From Candidatus Obscuribacterales bacterium (lineage in GTDB: Bacteria; Cyanobacteriota; Vampirovibrionia; Obscuribacterales; Obscuribacteraceae): a stretch of DNA of 64,000 nucleotides. Positions within the stretch are counted from its first letter, which is position 1; every line of letters starts with the position of its first letter. Positions 9,179 to 17,168 of the stretch are shown piece by piece. The notes beneath the pieces were generated by a model. That model was given only the letters and a program-made list of their open reading frames with translations. It was not told where the DNA came from and ran no database searches. The DNA lies in NCBI GenBank assembly GCA_019745415.1, contig JAIETF010000025.1, positions 62,001 to 126,000 of the forward strand, written 5' to 3'. The translations under genes and the position numbers were made by a program.

Positions 9179-10360
9179 CTAAACTCTCTCTACTATCATG
9201 GCTATGCCCATACCGCCACCCACGCAAAGACTGACGCAACCATAGCGCAGTTTGCGCTTTTGCAGCTCGATGCCGATAGACAAAAGAAGCCTGGCGCCGG
9301 TTGCACCAAAGGGATGACCAAGGGCGATGGCACCGCCGTTCACATTCACCTTTTCACGGGACAGATGCAATTCTTTCTCACAGGCAAGATATTGCACGGC
9401 AAAAGCCTCGTTGATTTCAAACAAATCAATCTGGTCCATTTTCAGACCGGCTTTCTCAAGGGCCATCGGTATAGCAGGCACAGGACCGATACCCATGATC
9501 TCAGGCGGCACACCGGCAACCGCCCAAGAAACAACACGCATCAGGGGAGACAACGACAGAGCCTCCGCTTTCTTGGCGGAAGTGACCACAAGGGCCGCGG
9601 CACCATCCACGATACCGCAAGCATTACCGGCGGTAACCGTACCGCCCTGCCTAAAGACTGGTTTCAGCTTAGCCAAACCCTCCAAGGTAGTCTCTGGTCT
9701 GGCATGCTCATCCTTCTCAATGATGGTCTTTACTTTCTTGCCAGGCACTTCAACAGCAACTATCTCTTCTCGCAAGCGTCCACTTTCCATGGCTTTTGCC
9801 GCCAAGGTCTGACTGCGCAAAGCAAACTCGTCCTGAGCTTCTCTACTTATATTGTATTTCTCGCGCAAGTTCTCGGCGGTCTCTCCCATTGAAGCGCGGG
9901 CATAGGTGTCGCGAATATCAAGACCGTCCCAAAGCTCCATATGACCCATGCGACCGCCCCAGCGGTTGCTCCAGTTCAAATAGGGCGTCATCGATAGAGC
10001 ATCGGTACCACCGGCCAATACCACCGAAGCCATTCCCGAGCGAATCTGCATAGCGGCTGTGGCTACGGCATTTACCCCGGAACCACACAGCAGATTGAGG
10101 ATCAAGCCCGGTGTGGTGTCCTTCAGACCGTTACGCAGGGCCACATGTCTGGCTAGATAGATGGCATCTTTGCTGGTTTGGATGACATTGCCCATGACCA
10201 CAGAATCGACAACTTCCGGCTTGACGCCGGATCTTTCCATAGCTCCGGCGGCAGCAGCGACGGCTAGATCGGTGGCTGACTGGGAAGCCAACCCACCGCC
10301 GAAGGCACCGAAAGCCGTGCGGGCGCCGTTAACAACTACTATTTCATCCATTTCACTCAT
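9179..10360 (-). CDS. Acetyl-CoA acetyltransferase (thiolase)
   Basis: 393 residues, the normal thiolase length. It condenses two acetyl-CoA to acetoacetyl-CoA, or cleaves 3-ketoacyl-CoA. All catalytic blocks are visible: the acyl-carrier Cys92 in NLLCGSG, the NEAFA block, the His in GGAIALGHPFGATGAR, and the second Cys in LCVGGGMG near the C-terminus. It is the first gene of a minus-strand operon with a DUF1444-like protein. No hydroxyacyl-CoA dehydrogenase or PHA synthase is nearby, so the pathway (fatty acid oxidation, PHA or ketone synthesis) cannot be told from context. Confidence 0.93.
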   Translation of the reverse strand: MSEMDEIVVVNGARTAFGAFGGGLASQSATDLAVAAAAGAMERSGVKPEVVDSVVMGNVIQTSKDAIYLARHVALRNGLKDTTPGLILNLLCGSGVNAVATAAMQIRSGMASVVLAGGTDALSMTPYLNWSNRWGGRMGHMELWDGLDIRDTYARASMGETAENLREKYNISREAQDEFALRSQTLAAKAMESGRLREEIVAVEVPGKKVKTIIEKDEHARPETTLEGLAKLKPVFRQGGTVTAGNACGIVDGAAALVVTSAKKAEALSLSPLMRVVSWAVAGVPPEIMGIGPVPAIPMALEKAGLKMDQIDLFEINEAFAVQYLACEKELHLSREKVNVNGGAIALGHPFGATGARLLLSIGIELQKRKLRYGCVSLCVGGGMGIAMIVERV

Positions 10361-10631
10361 TACATCGAACCTTATCTAACCGAACTAAAACTCAGAGGCT
10401 AGTATCTCACCATGAAAACCACAGAAGCGAACTATCGGTCTGCTCAAGCTAGCCAGCAAGCCAAGGTGAAAATTCACTTCTCAAAGAGGCAAATAAAAAA
10501 TCAACACTTGGCAAGACTGTCAGAAGCAAAAATAAACAATCTATCAAGAGCATATTAGTTTTAAATACATCAGGCTAAAATTTGCCTTCTGGAGCCGAAT
10601 AGGCATTTATCACTTATTGGAGGGTCGAACC

Positions 10632-11732
10632 TTGGCTAAGGTTGGAATACCGAAAGAAATCAAAGACAACGAATACCGCGTTGCCATCACCCTGGCTGGA
10701 GTCAAATCACTTGCTTCGGAAGGTCATACCGTCTACGTAGAAAAGAATGCCGGTGTCGGCAGCGGGATGAGCGACGACGAATACAAAGCCGCTGGGGCGA
10801 CCATACTCCCAGATGCCGCTTCGGTATTCGGTGAGTCCGACCTGATCTTGAAAGTGAAAGAGCCCCAAGCTCAAGAAGTGCCTCTCCTCAGAAAAGGACA
10901 ATTGCTTTTCACTTATCTGCACTTGGCTGCCATGCCTAAACTGGCTCACGACCTAGCCAAAACCGGCGCCACCTGTATTGCTTACGAAACAGTGCAATTG
11001 GCTAACGGACAACTGCCCTTGCTCACCCCCATGTCTGAAATTGCCGGACGTCTCGCTACCCAGATTGGCGCCAACTATCTAGAGCGCCCAATGGGTGGAC
11101 GCGGCGTACTTCTTGGTGGAGTACCCGGCGTCGAGCCCGGTGAGATAATCATCGTCGGCGGCGGTGTTGTCGGTACAAATGCCGCCAAGATCGCTCTCGG
11201 TCTCGGTGCCCGCGTTACAATCTTCGACCTCTCGCTGGAAAGACTGCGCTATCTTGATGACGTCTTTGGCGGTCAGGTTCGCACAGTCTTCTCGGTAGGC
11301 CACTATCTGGAAAGCCTATTGCCCCATGCCGACCTGGTTATCGGCGCTGTTCTCATACCCGGTAAGCAAGCACCCAAACTAATCACCAGAGACATGGTCA
11401 GCAAAATGAAGAAAGGCGCCGTCATCGTTGACGTAGCCATCGACCAGGGCGGTTGCATCGAGACAATCAAAGCAACCACTCACTCGCAGCCTGTCTATGA
11501 AGTAGACGGTGTTGTTCACTACGGCGTCGCCAACATCCCCGGTGCCGTACCATGGACTTCAACCCGTGCACTCACCAACGCCACCATGCCTTACGCCATG
11601 AAACTGGCCCGTTTCGGCTATCAAGCCGTTCTCGACGATCCGGCTCTCAACCTGGGTGTAAACATCCACGAAGGTCAGATCGTACACCCTGGTGTGCTGG
11701 AAGCTGTCGGCAGCCCTGTTGCCGCCAAGTAA
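10632..11732 (+). CDS. ald: Alanine dehydrogenase
   Basis: NAD-dependent interconversion of L-alanine with pyruvate and ammonia. I chose TTG 10632: a GGAGG ribosome binding site ends 8 bases before it and the protein then begins MAKVGIPKEIKDNEYRV, as in the family. An upstream TTG at 10617 overlaps the binding site. Visible features are the catalytic His97 (YLHLAA), the NAD-binding GGGVVG (about 176-181) and Asp271 (VDVAIDQGG). Length 366 residues, close to the usual 370. A strong terminator follows. Confidence 0.96.
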   Translation: MAKVGIPKEIKDNEYRVAITLAGVKSLASEGHTVYVEKNAGVGSGMSDDEYKAAGATILPDAASVFGESDLILKVKEPQAQEVPLLRKGQLLFTYLHLAAMPKLAHDLAKTGATCIAYETVQLANGQLPLLTPMSEIAGRLATQIGANYLERPMGGRGVLLGGVPGVEPGEIIIVGGGVVGTNAAKIALGLGARVTIFDLSLERLRYLDDVFGGQVRTVFSVGHYLESLLPHADLVIGAVLIPGKQAPKLITRDMVSKMKKGAVIVDVAIDQGGCIETIKATTHSQPVYEVDGVVHYGVANIPGAVPWTSTRALTNATMPYAMKLARFGYQAVLDDPALNLGVNIHEGQIVHPGVLEAVGSPVAAK

Positions 11733-11750
11733 ACAAACTGGTTAAAAAGC

Positions 11751-11785
11751 AAAGGACAAGCCTCACGAGGCTTGTCCTTTCTTTT
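11751..11785 (+). terminator. Intrinsic terminator after alanine dehydrogenase
   Basis: AAAGGACAAGCCTC pairs perfectly with GAGGCTTGTCCTTT (14 bp, minimal loop), followed by CTTTT. The symmetry could let it act in both directions. Confidence 0.9.
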
Positions 11786-11850
11786 ACTATTGTTTTGCTA
11801 GTTCTATTTGTTACTTGATGCGACTCTTGTCAGCTCTTGAGGACCAAGGG

Positions 11851-12828
11851 ATGAGTTTTCTAAAGGCCCTGGTGGGCTGGTTAACGGGAAAAAAAGCCGA
11901 AGAGCCGGCCGACTTCACTGTAGTCTTCAAGGTAACGGCTCACAAGCTAAAGATGCCTATCGGCATGCAATCTGAGCCGCTGACCAATTCTGGCGAAGAT
12001 GAAACACTAGATGCCTTCTGGTCTGATGAAGTTGAAAGCGCCAAACTAAAGCAAAAGCGATTCACCGAGCTGATGGCGGAAGCTTTGCAAAAGAGAGACC
12101 CTGAAAACACTTACGTTTGTTCCGACAAATTTTACATCACGGTGACCACTAAAGATGGTCAAAACGGAAGCATCTTCAGCGAAAACATCTGGAGGGAAGT
12201 AGCCGACTGTCCAGGCGAGCGCAAGCCAAAACTGCGAACAACATTAGCCATGGGCGCAATGACGAAAGAGTACTCGCTCAAGGAAAACCTCGACCGCATT
12301 ATCCCAACAAGCCGAGGTAAAGACTACATCGACTATTGCACCAATCAAATGGAAGACAAAATTTTCTACGAAGAGCTGACTAACGATCTCTATTTGAGTT
12401 TTGTCTTGGACTTGCCCGATCTCTTCCAATCTGTTTCTAGACAAGACATAGATGAATGCGGAAAATCGCTGGTTGAACTAAAGGAAATTGCCAAAGACAA
12501 TTTACGCCGCTGCCTGCCTGATGCCATGGAAGTGCTGAGTCGAGACCGACGCATCTATGTGCTGGCAGCGGGCGGCAATCATGAAGCTTATACAATTCAT
12601 TTGCCGGAATGCATGCAGCAAATTCGCACGACCTTGGAAAGAGACTTCGCCTTTGCTATACCTGGTCGCGATCTATTTGTCTTTTGCAAAGCAGATGACG
12701 GCGAAGCCCTGTTGGCTCTACAAGAGAAAGCCAAGATATTGTTCAAAAATCATTCTCGTCCAATATCACCTGGTTTGTTTGTATTCGAAGATGGAGAATT
12801 GAAAGGAATTGAAATAAACGCAAACTAG
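11851..12828 (+). CDS. DUF1444-like protein
   Basis: 325 residues from ATG 11851, which has GAGG 8 bases upstream; in-frame starts at 11815/11818 lie next to the ald terminator and lack a binding site. The C-terminal half shows the DUF1444-type order: LKEIAKDNLRRCL, an exposed strand region, LERDFAFAIPGRDLFVFCKA, then the ending SPGLFVFEDGEL. No signal peptide. It resembles the C-terminal logic of the gene at 7877-9169, but the two are not close copies. Function unknown. Confidence 0.6.
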   Translation: MSFLKALVGWLTGKKAEEPADFTVVFKVTAHKLKMPIGMQSEPLTNSGEDETLDAFWSDEVESAKLKQKRFTELMAEALQKRDPENTYVCSDKFYITVTTKDGQNGSIFSENIWREVADCPGERKPKLRTTLAMGAMTKEYSLKENLDRIIPTSRGKDYIDYCTNQMEDKIFYEELTNDLYLSFVLDLPDLFQSVSRQDIDECGKSLVELKEIAKDNLRRCLPDAMEVLSRDRRIYVLAAGGNHEAYTIHLPECMQQIRTTLERDFAFAIPGRDLFVFCKADDGEALLALQEKAKILFKNHSRPISPGLFVFEDGELKGIEINAN

Positions 12829-13281
12829 CAGTTGATGTAGCATGCCCTGGTAAAGGCAGGACCTCAGATACTGCACATTCCAGTTTCTTGAATGCCTAGA
12901 GCTCGACTGAAAAGGCGGCTCCGGATTCCACTTCACGAAAAGACGCAAAACACCTTTGAAACAATCTCTGCTACAGTCGACAAAGATGACTGCAGTCACG
13001 GCTGCCAGATCTGCTTCAAGAACAGCCAATTACAGCATCAGCTCCACAACACTTTTTTCCAAAGAGAAAGCCATTAGAAACATTAGGATTGAAGAACCTT
13101 CTCTCTTCAACAGCGTTCAGACTAAGCCGAATCCGCATTTTATTCAGCAGGCACACTTTTAGGGAAAAGCGAAAGCATTTAGGAAGAGCCTTTCACCGAT
13201 CTTTCACCGCTCCTTCGGTGACTCACCGACTATCGCCCCAATTTAGGATGACAACTGCCCGCTAATGCTAGGCGCTCGACG

Positions 13282-13303
13282 ATTTGACTAACATATTTGA
13301 CTA
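13282..13303. repeat. Two-copy direct repeat ATTTGACTA
   Basis: Identical 9-base copies at 13282-13290 and 13295-13303, a 13-base period, about 100 bases upstream of the putative DAB promoter. They could be tandem sites for a regulator. Confidence 0.4.
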
Positions 13304-13399
13304 CCGACCGATCCTTGCCATCGATGTTTAACTGACTATTGGCGATGGCGGTGAGACCTGCTTTGCAATGTCGCAGCGGGTTATAGTAATGTTTTATTA

Positions 13400-13429
13400 T
13401 TGCAAATATTCAAAATAGTGTAATATGAT
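13400..13429 (+). promoter_or_regulatory. Putative promoter of the DAB operon
   Basis: TTGCAA at 13400-13405 and TATGAT at 13424-13429 are separated by 18 bases in the most AT-rich part of the region. It would give a 5' leader of about 220 bases. Confidence 0.35.
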
Positions 13430-13653
13430 AATGTCTGAGGGTTTGCAAGTAACAAAAGCAATGGTTTTCTTGCCTAAGACTTGAATTGTTTTTGATCGGC
13501 GATTCTCTAGCTATAGATTGAGTGTTTCTTCACCAGCAAAACTTGAAAGAAGCTGATGAAACAGGCTCGGCATAGACCTGAGGCTTATCCGGGAAGCGTT
13601 TTTAGTGCGAAGCGAGTCTAGACGATGCTGCAAGAGAGCGCTACAGGCGGTAA

Positions 13654-14028
13654 ATGAATACAGATCTATTTGATACAGGGAAGATCGCTGCAGAACTTAG
13701 CGATTTGTCTCTTGCATCCAAGCATTATGAGACAAAGCTTTTCGGCAAGCATTATTTCAAAAGCGCTTCCGGGGCATTATGGGCGGACTGTGCCGATATA
13801 GGCGGCAAGCCCCCCTTCGTATTCAGAGTCATGAATGAAAATTCTATTGTCGTTGAAAGTGATTCTAAGCAGATTAATGCCAACTTCGACCCGTCTCACA
13901 ACATAGTCTGTAGTCATTCAGATTGCAAAAGATTAGAGCCTCAGTGCAGTGTATTTCTCACCGCAAGCATAAGGGCGAATTTCGATATCAAGCCGATGGC
14001 CCCAGGAAAGGCGGAGGGGCTCGCTTGA
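13654..14028 (+). CDS. Small Cys-containing protein of the DAB operon
   Basis: 124 residues, ATG with AGGCGG in front. No signal peptide or membrane helix. Cys residues cluster at C-S-H-S-D-C (about 89-94) followed by another Cys six residues later (RLEPQC), which could bind a metal. It lies 52 bases before dabB and in the same direction, so it is probably the first gene of the operon. I do not recognise it, and it is not a standard DAB component known to me. Confidence 0.55.
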   Translation: MNTDLFDTGKIAAELSDLSLASKHYETKLFGKHYFKSASGALWADCADIGGKPPFVFRVMNENSIVVESDSKQINANFDPSHNIVCSHSDCKRLEPQCSVFLTASIRANFDIKPMAPGKAEGLA

Positions 14029-14080
14029 AGAGAAGACAACTTTCTGATATATCGCAACTGAGCAGAACTGGAGCGCGTTT

Positions 14081-15787
14081 ATGATTCCTTTAGCAGTCAT
14101 TGCAATTCTGACGGCATTGCTTTTAAGCGGAGTCTATACGGCTTTGCTTGGTAAAAAAATGGCTGGGCAAAGTCATCGGATTGGTATTGCAGTCGTAGTA
14201 GCTGCCTTGCTTGGTTCAATCTATACTCTGGTCGCAGTAACAAGTTCAGGTCCTCAGCAGTTCGAGTTGCCATTGAGCAATTTGCTCAGTTACGATTGGC
14301 TGCGTCTTAGTTTTTATGTTGACCGCCTTAGCGCTCTAATGATGGTGCTCATATCCACAGTGAGCACCATGATCCATATATTTTCAATTAGCTATATGCA
14401 GGGAGATCCAGGCTATTCAAGGTTTTTCAGCAGACTGGGGCTGATGACCTTCACTTTGATGGCAATGGTTACCAGCGGAAGTCTCTTCACCCTGCTTGTG
14501 TGGTGGCAACTGGTGACCTGGTTCCTCTACCTTTTGCTCAGTCACAACAACGAGAGTGCCGTGGCGGTTCGATCTGCCTTCAAGACTCTTGTAATTTTAA
14601 GGCTTGGTGACGCCGCACTATTATGTGGTGCAATTTTGGCATACAGGTGCTACGGTACGTTGCAATTTCCAGATCTTTTCGAGCGCGCACTATTGCCTGC
14701 TCAGACTTTGCAAATTTGGGCCGGTGGACCTGAAATCAACTCTGTCACGGCCATCACGCTCCTTCTCTTTCTCGGTGCTATGGCAAAGTCTGCACAACTG
14801 CCTCTCAACGTTTGGCTCCCTGATACCATGGATGCTCCCACACCAGTATCCGCTCTAATGCATGCCGGAATTGTCAACGCGGGCGGCTTCCTGATCAATC
14901 GACTGGCGCCACTATACGGAGCCAGCCCAGAAACACTCCACTTGGTTTTTGCAGTAGGTTTTCTAACTGCCCTGGTCGGAACAACGATCATGCTGACAAG
15001 AACCGACGTAAAAACAATGCTCGGCTTTTCAACAATGGGCCAAATGGGCTTTATGATCATGGAGTGCGGTTTAGGAGCCTTCGCCCTTGCAATATTTCAC
15101 TTAATTGCTCACGGTATCTTCAAAGCAACTTTGTTCTTGAGTGCCGGAAGTGCTATTCACAAAGCTCGAAAAGAGCCTCACCTACCACCTCGGCAGGAAG
15201 ATACAGAGTCCTATGTATTCAGGGGACTACCCTGGACAACAGGGGTTTTCATGACTCTTCTCTTTCCTCTGTTTATATTGGTTGTGTCGAACAAAGTGGT
15301 AGACGCACACATAGCGCAAGGCACAATCGTACTGCTGTTCTTTGCCTGGGTGACTTCTTCACAAGCCATTTTCAGTCTTTATTCTCTTAGGACAGTTGAG
15401 TCTTGGAGAATCTCGGCCACAATGATTTCTATAGTCTCGTTCATCGTTCTTACATATGTTTGGGCTACAGAATCGTTTACCGGTTTCTTATATCCGCAGC
15501 CAGGCGAAGCAGCTCGATACTTCAGCGCGGCAGCGTTTCCGCTTTGGTTCTTCAACTCAATGATTTGTGCAGTCCTGGCTATCCTACTGTCTGGCTGGTG
15601 CTTGAACTTCGTCGATCGACGCAAGGCAAAAAGCCTTCTTCCTCAATGGGCGAAAGCCCTTACGCCTATCCTGTTTATGTGGTTTTGGAATCGTCTCTAT
15701 TTGGACAGCTTCTATGCAAGACTCGAAAGAGGCTTAAGGAGCACCATAAAGAAGGTGGATGCCTCCTTGCCTGATTGGTTACCTTGA
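14081..15787 (+). CDS. dabB: DabB-type proton-conducting membrane subunit of an inorganic-carbon pump
   Basis: 568 residues with about 14 membrane helices, of the NuoL/MrpA (proton-conducting transporter) family. The diagnostic block is at about 234-275: AKSAQLPLNVWLPDTMDAPT, with Lys236, continuing PTPVSALMHAGIVNAGG. Such subunits alone, next to a DUF2309 protein, form the DAB/MpsAB system, which uses the cation gradient to drive CO2 hydration to bicarbonate. No other complex I genes are near, which supports the DAB role. Confidence 0.88.
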   Translation: MIPLAVIAILTALLLSGVYTALLGKKMAGQSHRIGIAVVVAALLGSIYTLVAVTSSGPQQFELPLSNLLSYDWLRLSFYVDRLSALMMVLISTVSTMIHIFSISYMQGDPGYSRFFSRLGLMTFTLMAMVTSGSLFTLLVWWQLVTWFLYLLLSHNNESAVAVRSAFKTLVILRLGDAALLCGAILAYRCYGTLQFPDLFERALLPAQTLQIWAGGPEINSVTAITLLLFLGAMAKSAQLPLNVWLPDTMDAPTPVSALMHAGIVNAGGFLINRLAPLYGASPETLHLVFAVGFLTALVGTTIMLTRTDVKTMLGFSTMGQMGFMIMECGLGAFALAIFHLIAHGIFKATLFLSAGSAIHKARKEPHLPPRQEDTESYVFRGLPWTTGVFMTLLFPLFILVVSNKVVDAHIAQGTIVLLFFAWVTSSQAIFSLYSLRTVESWRISATMISIVSFIVLTYVWATESFTGFLYPQPGEAARYFSAAAFPLWFFNSMICAVLAILLSGWCLNFVDRRKAKSLLPQWAKALTPILFMWFWNRLYLDSFYARLERGLRSTIKKVDASLPDWLP

Positions 15788-15800
15788 GGACTCATTTCTT

Positions 15801-17168
15801 ATGGATTTAACTCTGTCACTTAGTATGTTGGCTCTAGTCTTTGCGACTATCGGACTTGTATGGCATCGCAAACCACAACAGGTCAAAGTCATTGGTTTGA
15901 TCGTATCGGCTTGTATCTTTCTTTCCCTATTGAATCCAGCAGACCGAAACTGGAGCTCCCAGAGCGGTATTTTGAGCCTTTTCGTTTCAGCTTCAGCATT
16001 TTTGAGCATTCTCAGTCAGCAACCCCGACAACAAGCTGCGCACTCAATTGCTTCAATAGTAATGCTTTGTTCATTTAGTCTTGCTTATCTTGACGAAAGA
16101 ACAGTGCAGCCTATGCAGGCAATATCTTTAGCGCTATTGCTGTTAACATTTATTGTGCTGGCAGTATCGAGCCGCAAGACCAAGTCGATTGCGAATTGCA
16201 CCGCAGTTTTTTTCTCAATTGCCTTTCTCTGTTTTGCTGCTTCTTTTTTTACTACGGGAATAGTTAAGTCGCTCCTCATACTAGTAGTAGCTGCGGTGCT
16301 CCTACCGCTCTTACCATTTCACGCCGGCTTTGTTGGTTCTCTTGCCTGCCTTCCCGGCACGGTGCGCGCCTTTGCTGCTCTTGTTCTTCCTTGTCTAGGC
16401 TGGCAAATTATTGCAACTAATCTAATGCCGTTTCCAGAACCGATGTTAAGTACGGTCATTGCTCTGTCAATTTGCGGTGGTGTGCTGAGCACAATCAGAG
16501 CCATTGCACAGATTGACATTGATCAGACCTTTGCCTCAGTCGGCACCATTCTCTTTTCACTGGCTTGGTTGAATTTTGTCACCAAAACTGGAAGCGCCGA
16601 TGCGACCGGTTGGTATGTATTGTCAGTGGCACTGGCAATGAATGGTCTACTGCTGTGTACCTATCACCTAAGAGAAAAATATGGAGACAATCTGCGAGAT
16701 AATTTGCCAGGACTGGAACAGACCATGCCCAGGCTTAGTCTAGTCTTTCGTATTTTGGTCATGGCTAGCGCAGGTTTTCCGCCTTTTGCCTTGTTTATCA
16801 TGACCATGTCTATGATGCTCACTTCAAATAAGGTCTATATTCCAATTTGGGTAGTAGTGATGTCGATGATCTGCTCCCTCTTGCTTGTATCTGTTATGCA
16901 GCAATTGCTCTTCGGAAAGCGCAGAGTTGACCTGATTTATGAAGATATTCGAAAAAGCGACGTGGTGGCCTTGGCAATACTTATCTTGCTCCTCTTTACC
17001 TCTGGAGCAATTCCTTACACTCTCGATAGGTTAGAAAAACCGGAGGGCGCATATAGAGGAACGGCGCTTCCTCCGCTGCTAACTAAAAGACAGGTGGAGC
17101 TTTTTCAAAGTAACGCCGGCATGCTAATCCCGGTTCGTATGACAGGCGGAGATTCGACCTTATGTTAG
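15801..17168 (+). CDS. Second, divergent membrane subunit of the DAB operon (NuoM/N-like)
   Basis: 455 residues from ATG 15801 (GAGGA ends 10 bases upstream; an earlier in-frame ATG lies inside dabB). About 13 hydrophobic helices. The segment LLPLLPFHAGFVGSLACLPG recalls the P-x-H-x-W-L-P-D block of proton-conducting subunits, but the charged residues are lost, so it may be structural and not conducting. It starts 13 bases after dabB and overlaps dabA by 7 bases, so its translation is probably coupled to both. Assignment to the family is by pattern only. Confidence 0.7.
   Translation: MDLTLSLSMLALVFATIGLVWHRKPQQVKVIGLIVSACIFLSLLNPADRNWSSQSGILSLFVSASAFLSILSQQPRQQAAHSIASIVMLCSFSLAYLDERTVQPMQAISLALLLLTFIVLAVSSRKTKSIANCTAVFFSIAFLCFAASFFTTGIVKSLLILVVAAVLLPLLPFHAGFVGSLACLPGTVRAFAALVLPCLGWQIIATNLMPFPEPMLSTVIALSICGGVLSTIRAIAQIDIDQTFASVGTILFSLAWLNFVTKTGSADATGWYVLSVALAMNGLLLCTYHLREKYGDNLRDNLPGLEQTMPRLSLVFRILVMASAGFPPFALFIMTMSMMLTSNKVYIPIWVVVMSMICSLLLVSVMQQLLFGKRRVDLIYEDIRKSDVVALAILILLLFTSGAIPYTLDRLEKPEGAYRGTALPPLLTKRQVELFQSNAGMLIPVRMTGGDSTLC

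Larger units (their letters stand above)
12829..13653. other. 825-base intergenic region before the DAB operon
   Basis: No convincing gene. Short open frames exist (12892-13077, 12956-13162) but lack binding sites and coding character. What can be seen is a 9-bp direct repeat (13282-13303), an inverted repeat GCCATCG/CGATGGC (13317-13323 and 13343-13349), an AT-rich stretch with a promoter-like element (13400-13429), and about 220 bases of untranslated leader before the first gene. This looks like a regulatory region with perhaps gene remnants in its first half. Confidence 0.5.

Noticed and set aside
10412..10558. 48-codon open frame between the thiolase and ald genes
   Set aside because: No ribosome binding site at a usable distance, no recognisable composition, and no terminator making it a leader peptide for ald.
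12892..13162. Short plus-strand open frames in the intergenic region before the DAB operon
   Set aside because: Overlapping frames with no binding site and random-looking composition.
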